A DNA stretch of 64,000 nucleotides. Origin: Rufibacter tibetensis. GTDB lineage: Bacteria; Bacteroidota; Bacteroidia; Cytophagales; Hymenobacteraceae. The notes under the pieces were generated by a model. The model worked only from the letters and a program-made list of their open reading frames with translations. It made no database searches and was not told where the DNA came from. The stretch lies in contig NZ_CP012643.1 in assembly GCF_001310085.1 (NCBI RefSeq), positions 1,457,001 through 1,521,000 on the forward strand. Reading direction: 5' to 3'. Shown one piece after another: positions 17,465 to 26,255 of the stretch (the stretch's first letter is position 1; every line of letters starts with the position of its first letter). Both the position numbers and the translations under genes were made by a program.

Positions 17465-17486
17465 TTCTAAAAAACACCTCTGAAAC
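17465..17486. repeat. Interspersed repeat AAAACACCTCTGAAAC, copy 1
   Basis: TTCTAAAAAACACCTCTGAAAC upstream of the YwqK-like lipoprotein gene recurs nearly unchanged at about 18180-18200, downstream of the same gene. The second copy is part of a CCTGTTTTCAG...CTGAAACAGG palindrome, as found in the pheS terminator. Confidence 0.7.
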
Positions 17487-17519
17487 AACTATCTTGAAGT
17501 GTCTTTCCAGAGATTCCAT

Positions 17520-18131
17520 ATGATACGAAGCACTTTTCTCCTAGGGGCGTTCATACTCGTAACTACTTCCTGCGCACAAAAACAAATTCCTTCCATTGAC
17601 AACTTTCAGAAGTATGGCACTTTGACTAACGGGTTCCCCCTTCATTCCATCGCTGGTACTCTTTATTTTGAAAATGGCATCATCAAAGCTACTGGCTCTT
17701 TTGCCGAGTCTACCGCCAAAGAGACAAGCCAGCTAAAGACTGGCTTATGGAAAGAATACTACCAAAACGGAACCTTGCGGCATGAAGGCACTTACCAAAT
17801 TGGTTCTTATTTAAACTGCGGAGTGGTAGGTCTGCTTACTGAATACTATCACTACAAAGTTGGTCATTGGAAGTATTTCAACGAAAAAGGAGAACTGGAA
17901 TTTGAGGTAGACTTCACGCCCAGTACGCTGCACGTCGAAACTTCCTGTGAAGGCGGAGATTCGCTCACCTTTGGTCTGATAAAGACAGTCCCTATTAAAT
18001 ATTCAAACCAACTGCCTCCAGATAAAATCTATGAACTTCAAAAAGAGACAATGGTTGAAGATGGCTTTACCACTATCACTTACACACCGCTGAATGGACG
18101 GTTATTTATCATATATGATTTTCAAAACTGA
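17520..18131 (+). CDS. Lipoprotein with YwqK/MORN-like repeats
   Basis: 203 residues from ATG at 17520. The signal FLLGAFILVTTSC ends in a lipobox-like cysteine. Two repeats of the form LKTGLWKEYYQNGTLRHEG and KVGHWKYFNEKGELEFE resemble the MORN-like motifs of YwqK-family proteins. An upstream ATG (17499) is less likely since the signal peptide starts at MIRSTFLL. Function unknown. Confidence 0.75.
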   Translation: MIRSTFLLGAFILVTTSCAQKQIPSIDNFQKYGTLTNGFPLHSIAGTLYFENGIIKATGSFAESTAKETSQLKTGLWKEYYQNGTLRHEGTYQIGSYLNCGVVGLLTEYYHYKVGHWKYFNEKGELEFEVDFTPSTLHVETSCEGGDSLTFGLIKTVPIKYSNQLPPDKIYELQKETMVEDGFTTITYTPLNGRLFIIYDFQN

Positions 18132-18179
18132 GCAGCAGCTGCAATGGACTAAAGTCTATCAGCCTGTTTTCAGCTTCAT

Positions 18180-18200
18180 TTCCTAAAAACACCTCTGAAA
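18180..18200. repeat. Interspersed repeat AAAACACCTCTGAAAC, copy 2
   Basis: TTCCTAAAAACACCTCTGAAAC lies downstream of the lipoprotein gene. With the CCTGTTTTCAG just before it, it can form a hairpin that could end transcription. Confidence 0.7.
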
Positions 18201-18279
18201 CAGGAATAACGAAAGAAAGGCAGAAGGAAATTCCCCCTGCCTTTCGGAGTCAAAAAATGAGCAATTTAATATAAAGGGG

Positions 18280-18540
18280 TTAGGATGCCTGCCGCATGGT
18301 GTGGGTAGACACATAGTCTACAAAATCACCCACTGTATTCAAAGGCACTTCATCTGGGATGACAATTTTAAAGTTCTTCTCCAACTCCAGAATGATGTCT
18401 ACCACATCAACGGTGTCAAACCCAAACTCTTTGCTTAGGTCTGCTGAGACCCGGAGACGTGACGGCTTTATCTCCTTGGTCTTGCTGATAATTCTTACGA
18501 CTTGCCGGGTAACAGAAGGGGTTGTATGTGCAGTAATCAT
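18280..18540 (-). CDS. Acyl-carrier-protein-like protein with Thr at the usual Ser site
   Basis: 86 residues with an ACP fold: the helix II region reads EFGFDTVDVVDIILELEK, followed by FKIVIPDEV, which aligns with the DSL-VELVMALEEEF-IEIPDE pattern of ACPs. The serine that normally carries phosphopantetheine is Thr (T43, codon ACC). It is the last gene of the RND operon, starting 34 bp after the RND stop. Whether Thr can be modified is doubtful, so the protein may act as an unmodified binding partner or have a specialised transferase. Confidence 0.85.
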   Translation of the reverse strand: MITAHTTPSVTRQVVRIISKTKEIKPSRLRVSADLSKEFGFDTVDVVDIILELEKNFKIVIPDEVPLNTVGDFVDYVSTHTMRQAS

Positions 18541-18574
18541 ATTGGTAAATTTAAAGGGTCCTTATTCAAACAAA

Positions 18575-21500
18575 TCAGCCTACTAGCACCGCCTCTTGCT
18601 TGCGGCGTTTGGGGAGCACCCGGTTTTTTATTTTCTCATTGATCAGGTACATCATAGGCACTACCAACAGGGTAAGGAACGTAGCAAAGCTTAACCCGAA
18701 GATGATGGTCCAAGCCAGCGGCCCCCAGAAGGTCACGTTCTCGCCGCCCAAAAAGAAGTGCGGGTTGAACTCCGTAAAGAGGGTGAAAAAGTTAAAATTC
18801 AAGCCTATGGCCAACGGGATCAAGCCCAGAATGGTAGCGGTGGCAGTCAGCATAACCGGACTTAGACGCGTTTTACCGGCCATCACAATCGCTTCTTTCA
18901 ATTCCATTCCTTCGCCCATCAACACATCTGTGAATTCAACCAGCAAAATCCCGTTCTTCACCACTATCCCAGCCAGTGCAATAATCCCTATTCCGGTCAT
19001 CACAATAGACATATCCATATTGAAGACAGAGAAACCCAGCAATACCCCTATGACTGAGAAGATAACTTCTGATAAAATTATCAAGGACTTTGAAACAGAG
19101 TTAAACTGCGTCACCAACACCAAGAAAATCAACCCCATAGAGGCAATACCCGCCAGAGAAAGAAAGTCCATGGTTTCTTTCTGGTCTTCCTGCTCACCAC
19201 CCATTCTAATCTCATAGCCTTCAGGGGCCGGGAAACGATCCAGCGCCGTCTGGATGTTGGCCACCACCTCATTAGGGTTATAGCCGCCTAACACATTTGA
19301 AGAAAGGGTAATCACCCGCTTCAGGTTCTTGCGCTTGATGCCGCCGTAGGTAGTAGAGTATTTAATGCTGGCCACCGCCGACACCGGCACCTGCCGCACC
19401 ATGCCTGAGGCATCCCGGAAGGTGAGCACCATGCCCATGAGCTGGTCAATGTTTTTGCGGTACTGCTCGGCTAGCCTGATCTGGATAGGATATTCGTCCT
19501 CGTCGCGTTTGAACTTGGAAGCTTCCTTCCCGAAGATGGCCGTCCGGAGCTCGGAGCCAATCTGGGCAGTACTCAGCCCTTCACGGTTAGCGCGCACCCG
19601 GTCAATCTCCACCGTAATCTCAGGGTTCTTATCTTCCAGGTCAGTGCGCAGGTCCTCTACTCCGGCAATCTGTGCCGAGTCCAGGTAACGCTGTAGGTTT
19701 TTAGAAACCTGAATAAGTCCGGCAAACTCCTCCCCGGCAATCTCCACCACAATAGGCTTGCCTACCGGCGGACCGTTCCGCTCCTGTTCTACTGTGATTT
19801 CGGCACCCGGAATACCTTTCACCGCTTCCCGAATGTCGTCTAAGTAGGTGGCGGTGCTCACGCCTGGTTCGCGGTACTGGTACTCCACAAACGCCACGGT
19901 CACCCGGCCTTTGTTAGATTCCGCCTGGCGGCTACCCGCCATGGGGTCACCCGCGCCCACCGCTACGTTAGAGATGACAGACTCCACATTCGGGTTCTTC
20001 TCGCCTACCACGTTGAATACCCGCCGTTCTACTACTTTGGTAATGGAATCCGTTACTGATTGGTCAGTACCTACGGGCATGCTGATGTAGGTGTAGATAA
20101 AGTTAGGATCACCCTGCGGGAAGAACACTACTTTAGGCGCTCTGAGGGCAGTTACCACAATAGAAAGAATAAGCAAGCCTACTATAGAGGCCACCACTTT
20201 GTAAGGCCTCCGCCCCACCAGCATCCAGCGCAGCAAGCTCTCATACCGGCGCATGAACGCAGGCAGGGCGCGGGTCTGGAACTTATTAATCCAGCCGGTG
20301 AAGACAAATTTGTTAAGGGCTACAAATGCCATGAGCACCAGCACCAGGCTTCCTACGCCTATCCAACCAAAAGCAAAACTCAGCAAGGCCAGACCTCCCA
20401 TGATGAGCATAGACAGCCGGAAATTCTTTCTCGCTTTCTCCGGATCATGCTCTCTTTTCATAAAAGACACCGCAAACACCGGGTTGATGATAAAGGCCAC
20501 CACCAGAGAAGCCATTAAGGTGAGGATAAGCGTGATAGGCAGGTAGAACATGAACTCCCCCACAATGCCGGGCCAGAAGGCCAAAGGCAGGAACGGCGCC
20601 ACCGTGGTAAGCGTACCCGCCAACACCGGCAGAAACACCTCACCAGCTGCCATTTTCGCTGATTTGGCAATGTTCCAGTTGGTCTCATGAAAGATGCGGT
20701 GCGTGTTTTCAATTACCACAATGGCGTCATCCACCACAATGCCCAGGGCCAGCAGGAAAGAGAACAGCACAATCATGTTCAGCGAGAACCCAATCATAGG
20801 CATAATCAGGAAGGCGATGAACATGGAGATGGGCACCGACAGTCCCACAAATAAGGCGTTGGTGGTGCCCATGAAGAACATCAGAATCAACGTCACCAGT
20901 ATAAACCCGATGATGATGGTGTTAATGAGATCATTAAGCGTGTGCCGGGTCTTGTTACTTTGGTCACCCGTCACAGTCACTTTCAGGCTTTCGGGCAGTG
21001 TGGTTCCCTGGGCTTCGTCAATAATGGCGTTGATCTTGTCAGAGGCTTCAATCAGGTTCTCGCCGCTTCGTTTTACCACATTGAGCGTAATCACCGGTTG
21101 GTTGTCCAGGCGGGCAAAGCTTTCGCGTTCTTCAAAGGTGTCGGTGACCTGCGCAATGTCTCTTAGGTAAATATTACCGCCATTCAGTGACTTCACCACA
21201 ATATCCCCGATCAGTGAAGGATCAGTGTATTGGCCCACCACGCGCACGGCTCGTTTCATGTCGCCAACCCGCACGGTACCACCCGAGATGGTCATGTTCT
21301 CCGTAGCGATGGCGCGCTCTACGTCGCCAAAGGTGACACCGGCTACCTGCATCTTGTACATGTCCATGTTTACCTGCACCTCCTGCTCCAGCGCTCCTAC
21401 AATGTCCACGCGCGTAATCTCAGGCAGCGTTTCAATGCGATCCTGCAAATCCTCAGCAAACTGCTTTAGTTTCTCCGCGCTGAAATTACCCGAGAGGTTC

Positions 21501-21952
21501 ACGTACATGATGGGCATCTCAGAGAAAGAGATTTCCTGCACGTTGGGAGCTTGCGGCAAATCAGTGGGCAGGTCGGTTTGGGCTTTGTCTACGGCGTCTT
21601 TCACCCGCTGCTTGCCCACTTCCACGTCCACATCGGTGTTGAACTCCACGTTGATCATCGCGAAGTCCTGCATAGAGGTAGACGTCACCCGTTTCACCCC
21701 GCTCAGCGACTTGATCTGCTTTTCAATGGGCCGCGTGACCAGGTTCTCCATGTCTGAAGGCGAGGTACCAGGGTACACCGTCGTCACAATCATGGTGGGG
21801 ATCACGATGTCCGGGAAGTTCTCTTTCTGCAGGCGGTTATAGGCCAGAATACCCGCTAAAGAGATAATGAGCGTGATGATGTAAATACTGGTGCGGTTAT
21901 CAATGGCCCAACTGGTGGGCTTGAATTCCTTGATATTGTTTGACTGTTCCAT
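18575..21952 (-). CDS. RND efflux transporter, inner-membrane permease
   Basis: 1125 residues, within the 1000-1150 range for RND pumps. It shows the typical N-terminal membrane helix, YPGTSPSDMENLVTRPIEKQ, the porter domains, and the TM4 region ALGIVVDDAIVVIENTHR with the proton-relay Asp pair. A second half repeats the fold (TGIGIIALAGIVVKNGILLVEFTD). It exports toxic compounds, lipids or siderophores through an adaptor and TolC. The order tetR-tolC-MFP-RND-ACP suggests one operon. The substrate is unknown. Confidence 0.95.
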   Translation of the reverse strand: MEQSNNIKEFKPTSWAIDNRTSIYIITLIISLAGILAYNRLQKENFPDIVIPTMIVTTVYPGTSPSDMENLVTRPIEKQIKSLSGVKRVTSTSMQDFAMINVEFNTDVDVEVGKQRVKDAVDKAQTDLPTDLPQAPNVQEISFSEMPIMYVNLSGNFSAEKLKQFAEDLQDRIETLPEITRVDIVGALEQEVQVNMDMYKMQVAGVTFGDVERAIATENMTISGGTVRVGDMKRAVRVVGQYTDPSLIGDIVVKSLNGGNIYLRDIAQVTDTFEERESFARLDNQPVITLNVVKRSGENLIEASDKINAIIDEAQGTTLPESLKVTVTGDQSNKTRHTLNDLINTIIIGFILVTLILMFFMGTTNALFVGLSVPISMFIAFLIMPMIGFSLNMIVLFSFLLALGIVVDDAIVVIENTHRIFHETNWNIAKSAKMAAGEVFLPVLAGTLTTVAPFLPLAFWPGIVGEFMFYLPITLILTLMASLVVAFIINPVFAVSFMKREHDPEKARKNFRLSMLIMGGLALLSFAFGWIGVGSLVLVLMAFVALNKFVFTGWINKFQTRALPAFMRRYESLLRWMLVGRRPYKVVASIVGLLILSIVVTALRAPKVVFFPQGDPNFIYTYISMPVGTDQSVTDSITKVVERRVFNVVGEKNPNVESVISNVAVGAGDPMAGSRQAESNKGRVTVAFVEYQYREPGVSTATYLDDIREAVKGIPGAEITVEQERNGPPVGKPIVVEIAGEEFAGLIQVSKNLQRYLDSAQIAGVEDLRTDLEDKNPEITVEIDRVRANREGLSTAQIGSELRTAIFGKEASKFKRDEDEYPIQIRLAEQYRKNIDQLMGMVLTFRDASGMVRQVPVSAVASIKYSTTYGGIKRKNLKRVITLSSNVLGGYNPNEVVANIQTALDRFPAPEGYEIRMGGEQEDQKETMDFLSLAGIASMGLIFLVLVTQFNSVSKSLIILSEVIFSVIGVLLGFSVFNMDMSIVMTGIGIIALAGIVVKNGILLVEFTDVLMGEGMELKEAIVMAGKTRLSPVMLTATATILGLIPLAIGLNFNFFTLFTEFNPHFFLGGENVTFWGPLAWTIIFGLSFATFLTLLVVPMMYLINEKIKNRVLPKRRKQEAVLVG

Positions 21953-22021
21953 TTGGTTGGATGTTTAGAAAACCCGGCAACTGCGGAAGATGCGGTTTAG
22001 GGCCTCCTTTTGAAAAACTCC

Positions 22022-23152
22022 TTAGAAACTCACCGGTTGGCCGTCATTCAGGTTCTGGGCACCGGCACTAATCACCTGGTCATTGGCGTTGAGCCCCGTC
22101 AGAACTTCCACTTTACCGCCGTAAGAGGTACCCGTGGAGATGTTGCGCTTTACCGCCACGCGCTGACCACCTTTCTGCTCCACCACGTACACGAAGTTGC
22201 CTTGCTCGTCTTTCTGCACAATGTCCAGCGGCAGGGTAAGGGCGTTCTCTTTGGCGTAATCCTGGATGCGCACCACGGCGATCATGTTGGGCCGAAGGTT
22301 TACTTTGCCTTGCTCGGAGGGCTTCACGCCCAGTTCCACGGTGAAGGCCCGGTTAGTAGGGTTGATGTTGCTGCCCACCACCCGCACCGTAGTCATAATC
22401 TCCTGGTTCAGGTCAGGGAAGAGCACCAGGGCATCATCGCCTTTTTTGATTTTGGCGGCGTACGCCTCAGACACCTCGGCCACAATCTTGCCGCTGCTGG
22501 CATTCACCAACCTGATGATGCCCATACCAGGAGCTACCGCTTCACCAGACTTTGGAATCACCTGGTCTACTTCGCCAGAAATAGGTGCTTTCACAATGTA
22601 CTGGGCCCGGGCGGCCTGCATGGCGGCTAACTGGCGCTCCAGGCTTTCCACGTTGTTCTTGGCTTGCAGGAACTGGATTTCGGTACCGATTTTCTGATCC
22701 CAGAGGTTTTTCTGCTTTTGGTACACCGTACGGGCCAGGTCCAGGTTGGGGCGCAACGCGGCAATCTGCTGATCCAGCGGGCCGGCGTCAATAGTGGCCA
22801 ACGTCTGGCCACGGCTCACGCGGTTTCCGGCATTCACGCGCAGGCTGGTCAGCACACCTGGTACTTTGGGGCTCACCATTACGTTCTGGTCAAAGTCCAC
22901 GCGGCCCTGCACCTCCAGGTAATGCCGGAACGTCTCGGGTTTCACGCTCAATACGGAAACGGGAACAGAGGCTACTTTGGACGCGTTGCCCTTGCCTTCT
23001 TTCTGCAGTTCGGTCTCTAGTTTGGTGATTTGGCTAGCCAGTTCTGCCTGTTCTTTTTTGAGTTCAGCTAACTGGGTAGCTTTGTCTTTTTCGCCGCAGC
23101 CAGATGCCAGCAGGGCCATGGAAATAAAGCCGGTGAGGAGGTATGTTTTCAT
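22022..23152 (-). CDS. RND periplasmic adaptor (membrane fusion protein)
   Basis: 376 residues. A lipoprotein signal (LLASGCGEKD) is followed by a coiled coil (about 25-55), then the lipoyl/barrel-sandwich pattern (VSPKVPGVLTSLRVNAGNRVSRGQTLATID) with an alpha-hairpin and its second half (YIVKAPISGEVDQVIPKSGEAV). It links the RND permease to the TolC channel. The gap of 69 bp to the permease gene fits one transcription unit. Confidence 0.93.
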   Translation of the reverse strand: MKTYLLTGFISMALLASGCGEKDKATQLAELKKEQAELASQITKLETELQKEGKGNASKVASVPVSVLSVKPETFRHYLEVQGRVDFDQNVMVSPKVPGVLTSLRVNAGNRVSRGQTLATIDAGPLDQQIAALRPNLDLARTVYQKQKNLWDQKIGTEIQFLQAKNNVESLERQLAAMQAARAQYIVKAPISGEVDQVIPKSGEAVAPGMGIIRLVNASSGKIVAEVSEAYAAKIKKGDDALVLFPDLNQEIMTTVRVVGSNINPTNRAFTVELGVKPSEQGKVNLRPNMIAVVRIQDYAKENALTLPLDIVQKDEQGNFVYVVEQKGGQRVAVKRNISTGTSYGGKVEVLTGLNANDQVISAGAQNLNDGQPVSF

Positions 23153-23188
23153 GTGTTCTGAAGTTTTTAGAGGAGAATCAGAAAGTGA

Positions 23189-24544
23189 TTATTGGGGTAA
23201 GGAAGTTCCGTTAGCCAGACGCAGGTCTGCCTGGGAGATGATGAGGTCATAGAGGGCCGAGAAGTAATTGGTTTCGGCCTCTTTGAGAGACGTTTCAGCG
23301 TTGAGCACCTCTATGTTGGAGCCAACGCCCTCACGGTACTTGATCTGGGCTACCCGGAGGATGTCCTCGGCCAGGGTGCGGTTACGGCTCTGGGCTTCCA
23401 ATTGAATGCGGGCGTTGCGCAGGTTAGTATTGGCCTGTGCTACCTGCAAATCAATGCTTTGCTCCAACTCCCTGAAACCTACGTCCAGTTTATTGAGGGC
23501 CAACCTGCTCTGCTGCACCCTGTAGTGCTTATAGAGTCCATCAAACACCGGTATCTGCAGCCCCAGCCCTAAAGAAGCAAACTGGAAATACTGGCTCGGT
23601 CTGAAAAGGTCACCCATGTCATTGCCCGCGGTATTGGCTCCGTAGCGGCCTATCAACAGCAGCCGTGGCAGGTAGCCTGCTCGCTTGTTCCGAAAATCCA
23701 GCGTGGCCAGTTCGCGGTTGGTTTGCAGAATGGAATACTCAATGCGGTTGGTGTAGGTGACGTTAGCCTGTTCTGTCACCGCTGAAACGATGGCCTCCTG
23801 GATGGTGCTGGTGAGCGTGAGCGGTTGGGTCTGCGGCATTCCCATTTGGAACTTGAGCAAGTTGTAACCCAGTTCCTGCAGGCTGCGCAGCTTGGTCCGC
23901 TCGGTCTGCAGGTTGGTCCTGGTTACCACCAGTCGGTCTACGTCAATTTTCTCCACAAACCCGTTTTTGTTCATGATGCTGGTTTCGCGCACCATGGAGT
24001 CCATGCGGGCCAGGTTCTTGTCTATGAGCGCCGCCCGGTAGTCGGTGATCAGGATGTTGTAGTACGCCCTGGTTACGGCATCTGCCACCTGAACTTCTGT
24101 TTGCTTCAGCGTTTTCTCAGATAACTGGGTATACACCTGTGCCGCTTTCAACCCCAGTAGGTACGAACCGTCAAACAGCAACTGACTCCCGTTAAGGGCC
24201 AGGGTGTTATTATGCTTTGTGCCGAAGGGAGCGGCGATCACCGCACCTGGGGTTGTGTCTCCCACAAAGGCAGCTGGTAGAAACACCCGCTGGATGGCCA
24301 GGTTGTTGGAGTAGTCTACGCCGGCGGTTACCTGTGGCAAACCAATGGACCGCACCTCTCCCACCCTGGCTCGCGCCGTTTCAATATCTATGCGGGCACT
24401 CTGAATGGCCGCTTTGTTCTGGAGGGCGTATTGGATGGCCTGTTGCAGCGAAAACGCCTGCTCCTGCGCCATGACGGGCATTTGAATGAGGGAAAGGAGC
24501 AGCCAGCCCAGCAAAAGCCAACCGACGGAAATGCGCTTTTTCAT
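23189..24544 (-). CDS. TolC-family outer-membrane efflux channel
   Basis: 451 residues. A Sec signal (LLSLIQMPVMAQ) precedes two repeats of the outer-membrane-efflux-protein fold (AIQYALQNKAAIQSARIDIETARARVGEVR and, in the second half, DILRVAQIKYREGVGSNIEVLNAETSL). It forms the outer-membrane exit duct of the tripartite pump. It starts 4 bp after the tetR stop, so the two are co-transcribed. Confidence 0.94.
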   Translation of the reverse strand: MKKRISVGWLLLGWLLLSLIQMPVMAQEQAFSLQQAIQYALQNKAAIQSARIDIETARARVGEVRSIGLPQVTAGVDYSNNLAIQRVFLPAAFVGDTTPGAVIAAPFGTKHNNTLALNGSQLLFDGSYLLGLKAAQVYTQLSEKTLKQTEVQVADAVTRAYYNILITDYRAALIDKNLARMDSMVRETSIMNKNGFVEKIDVDRLVVTRTNLQTERTKLRSLQELGYNLLKFQMGMPQTQPLTLTSTIQEAIVSAVTEQANVTYTNRIEYSILQTNRELATLDFRNKRAGYLPRLLLIGRYGANTAGNDMGDLFRPSQYFQFASLGLGLQIPVFDGLYKHYRVQQSRLALNKLDVGFRELEQSIDLQVAQANTNLRNARIQLEAQSRNRTLAEDILRVAQIKYREGVGSNIEVLNAETSLKEAETNYFSALYDLIISQADLRLANGTSLPQ

Positions 24545-24548
24545 ACAA

Positions 24549-25163
24549 TTATTCTTCTTCAGTAATCTGTTTGTATTGATTGATTAACTTATGTCCTTTA
24601 ATGGTAGCCAGCCCTTGTACAAAGTGCTCCAGCAATGAAACCTGCACCTTCTGCAAGTCAAACTGGGTGGCAGGGTAAATTTCTGAGTTAAACCCCAGTT
24701 CCACCTCGGCCAGCCGCAACCGGGCCAGAATCTCCACGTCAATGTCTTGCCTGAACAGCTTTTCTTTGATGCCTCGCTGCAGGTGCTCTTTGGTTTGGGT
24801 TAGAAAGAAGCCGTTTTTATGGTCCTGCCACAGCTTCCAGGACGCGGGGTGGTATTTCTGCAAATCGTAGAAAATGCTGGGGTGCATCTGCCGCATTAGC
24901 CCCCGCACCATTTCCACAATCTGGAACATGGCTTCCATGGCATTGGCGGCAGTATCAATGGCCTGGCAACACGTACCTTCCATGCCTTGGATGTACTGCT
25001 GCATGCTTTCAAACACTACCTCATCTTTATTGGCGAACCACTTGTAAATGGTCTTTTTAGACACACCCAGGTGCGCCGCCACATCATCCATTGAAACTGC
25101 CTTTATCCCCTTCTGAGTGAAAAGGTTTAAGGCCTCCTGTAAGATCCGCTCTCTGATTTCCAT
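24549..25163 (-). CDS. TetR/AcrR-type repressor of the efflux operon
   Basis: 204 residues from ATG at 25163. A longer open frame begins at 25223, but a full promoter (25185-25215) lies inside that extension, so the later start is chosen. The N-terminal HTH is typical: ILQEALNLFTQKGIKAVSMDDVAAHLGVSKKTIYKWFANKDE. The C-terminal ligand-binding domain is unassigned. It is the first gene of the RND operon and presumably represses it until an efflux substrate binds. A palindrome between its promoter elements is the likely operator. Confidence 0.9.
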   Translation of the reverse strand: MEIRERILQEALNLFTQKGIKAVSMDDVAAHLGVSKKTIYKWFANKDEVVFESMQQYIQGMEGTCCQAIDTAANAMEAMFQIVEMVRGLMRQMHPSIFYDLQKYHPASWKLWQDHKNGFFLTQTKEHLQRGIKEKLFRQDIDVEILARLRLAEVELGFNSEIYPATQFDLQKVQVSLLEHFVQGLATIKGHKLINQYKQITEEE

Positions 25164-25184
25164 TCTTTTTCTGTGAATCCGGGC

Positions 25185-25215
25185 CAAACCTAAGGAAACA
25201 TTTTCTGTTTCCAAA
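25185..25215 (-). promoter_or_regulatory. Efflux-operon promoter with embedded TetR operator
   Basis: On the minus strand: TTTG (25212-25215), 19 bp, then TAGGTTTG (25185-25192), a strong Bacteroidetes promoter. The spacer holds the palindrome GGAAACn7GTTTCC (25194-25212), the expected place for a TetR-family operator that blocks RNA polymerase. The leader is roughly 17 nt. Confidence 0.75.
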
Positions 25216-25511
25216 GTTTCCAACGTTCAAGTTCAGTCCCTTAGAAAGCTTTGATTTTCTGAACTCTACAAATAATTACATCAGATGACAAGCGGCATGA
25301 AAGCTACCCTGTGAAGGGCATATACCAAGTGTTAATTCTGACCAACCCTATAAAACCTTGACCGAAACCGGACAATGCCTCACCCAAATCGTTTCTGTTT
25401 TGGACCTGAGTTAGAGAAAACAACCTGAAAACACAGTTACTGCTTCTGGCCTTTCCTCTATTCTGACCAATTTCTATTTTTCACAATTGGTTTAACTTTT
25501 TTTGCCGGTAA

Positions 25512-26255
25512 CTAGATCCCGAGAACGGCTTTGAGTTTGGGGTAACCAGATTTGCTGAGCGGAATGCGGGTGCCATTGCGGAGCAGGGCCACATGGGTTT
25601 CTTTTTGCAGCGGTTCTATGCGGGTGAGTTGGTCCAGGGCCAGAATGTACGACCGGTGTACCCGTACAAACTTGCCGTTCTCCAGCGTTTTCTCATAGTA
25701 GCCCATGGTCTTCTTTTTCAGGAAGCAGCCGTAAGCGGTATGAATCTTTACATAGTCATCGTAGGCTTCCAGGTAGTGGATGTCGTGCACGGGAATGATC
25801 CGGATGTCGTTGTTCACCTTCACCACAATGCGCACCTGCTCTTCGGGCTGCTTGGCGGTGACTTCTTCCAGCACCTTCACTGCGGCCTCAGCTGTCGGCT
25901 TCTGCTGTTTTTGGCGCCATTTCTTTAAAGCGGCATCAAAACGCTCCTGGGTGAAGGACTTGAGCAGGTAATCCACAGCGTTGGTCTCAAAGGCTTTGAT
26001 GGCGTACGCATCAAACGCAGTGGTGAAAATCACGCTGGGCACCGCCTCCACTAGTTCCAGCATCTCAAAGCCGTTGATCTTGGGCATCTGGATGTCCAGG
26101 AACACCAGCTCGGGCTGATGCTGCATGATGGCTTTCACGCCCTCAAACCCGTTGTTGCACTCCTGCACCATCTCCATGTCGGGATAGTTTTGCAGGTACT
26201 CACAGACAATACTGCGGGCCAAAGGTTCGTCATCAATTACCAGGCACTTGATCAT
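25512..26255 (-). CDS. LytTR-family response regulator
   Basis: 247 residues. The receiver domain has the acidic pair in VIDDEPLA (D8-D9), phosphoacceptor D54 (VFLDIQMPK) and a Thr/Lys switch region (FTTAFDAYAIKAFE). A linker leads to a C-terminal LytTR DNA-binding domain (VKVNNDIRIIPVHDIHYLEAYDDYVKIHT, about 145-245). It is the output of the kinase encoded just upstream, with a 4-bp overlap (ATGA). Confidence 0.95.
   Translation of the reverse strand: MIKCLVIDDEPLARSIVCEYLQNYPDMEMVQECNNGFEGVKAIMQHQPELVFLDIQMPKINGFEMLELVEAVPSVIFTTAFDAYAIKAFETNAVDYLLKSFTQERFDAALKKWRQKQQKPTAEAAVKVLEEVTAKQPEEQVRIVVKVNNDIRIIPVHDIHYLEAYDDYVKIHTAYGCFLKKKTMGYYEKTLENGKFVRVHRSYILALDQLTRIEPLQKETHVALLRNGTRIPLSKSGYPKLKAVLGI

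Noticed and set aside
18600-24474. Many plus-strand open frames across the RND operon
   Set aside because: They mirror codon bias of the minus-strand pump genes and have no domains or start signals.
25164-25223. Longer tetR start (25223)
   Set aside because: The promoter and operator lie within this extension, so it cannot be translated from that promoter.
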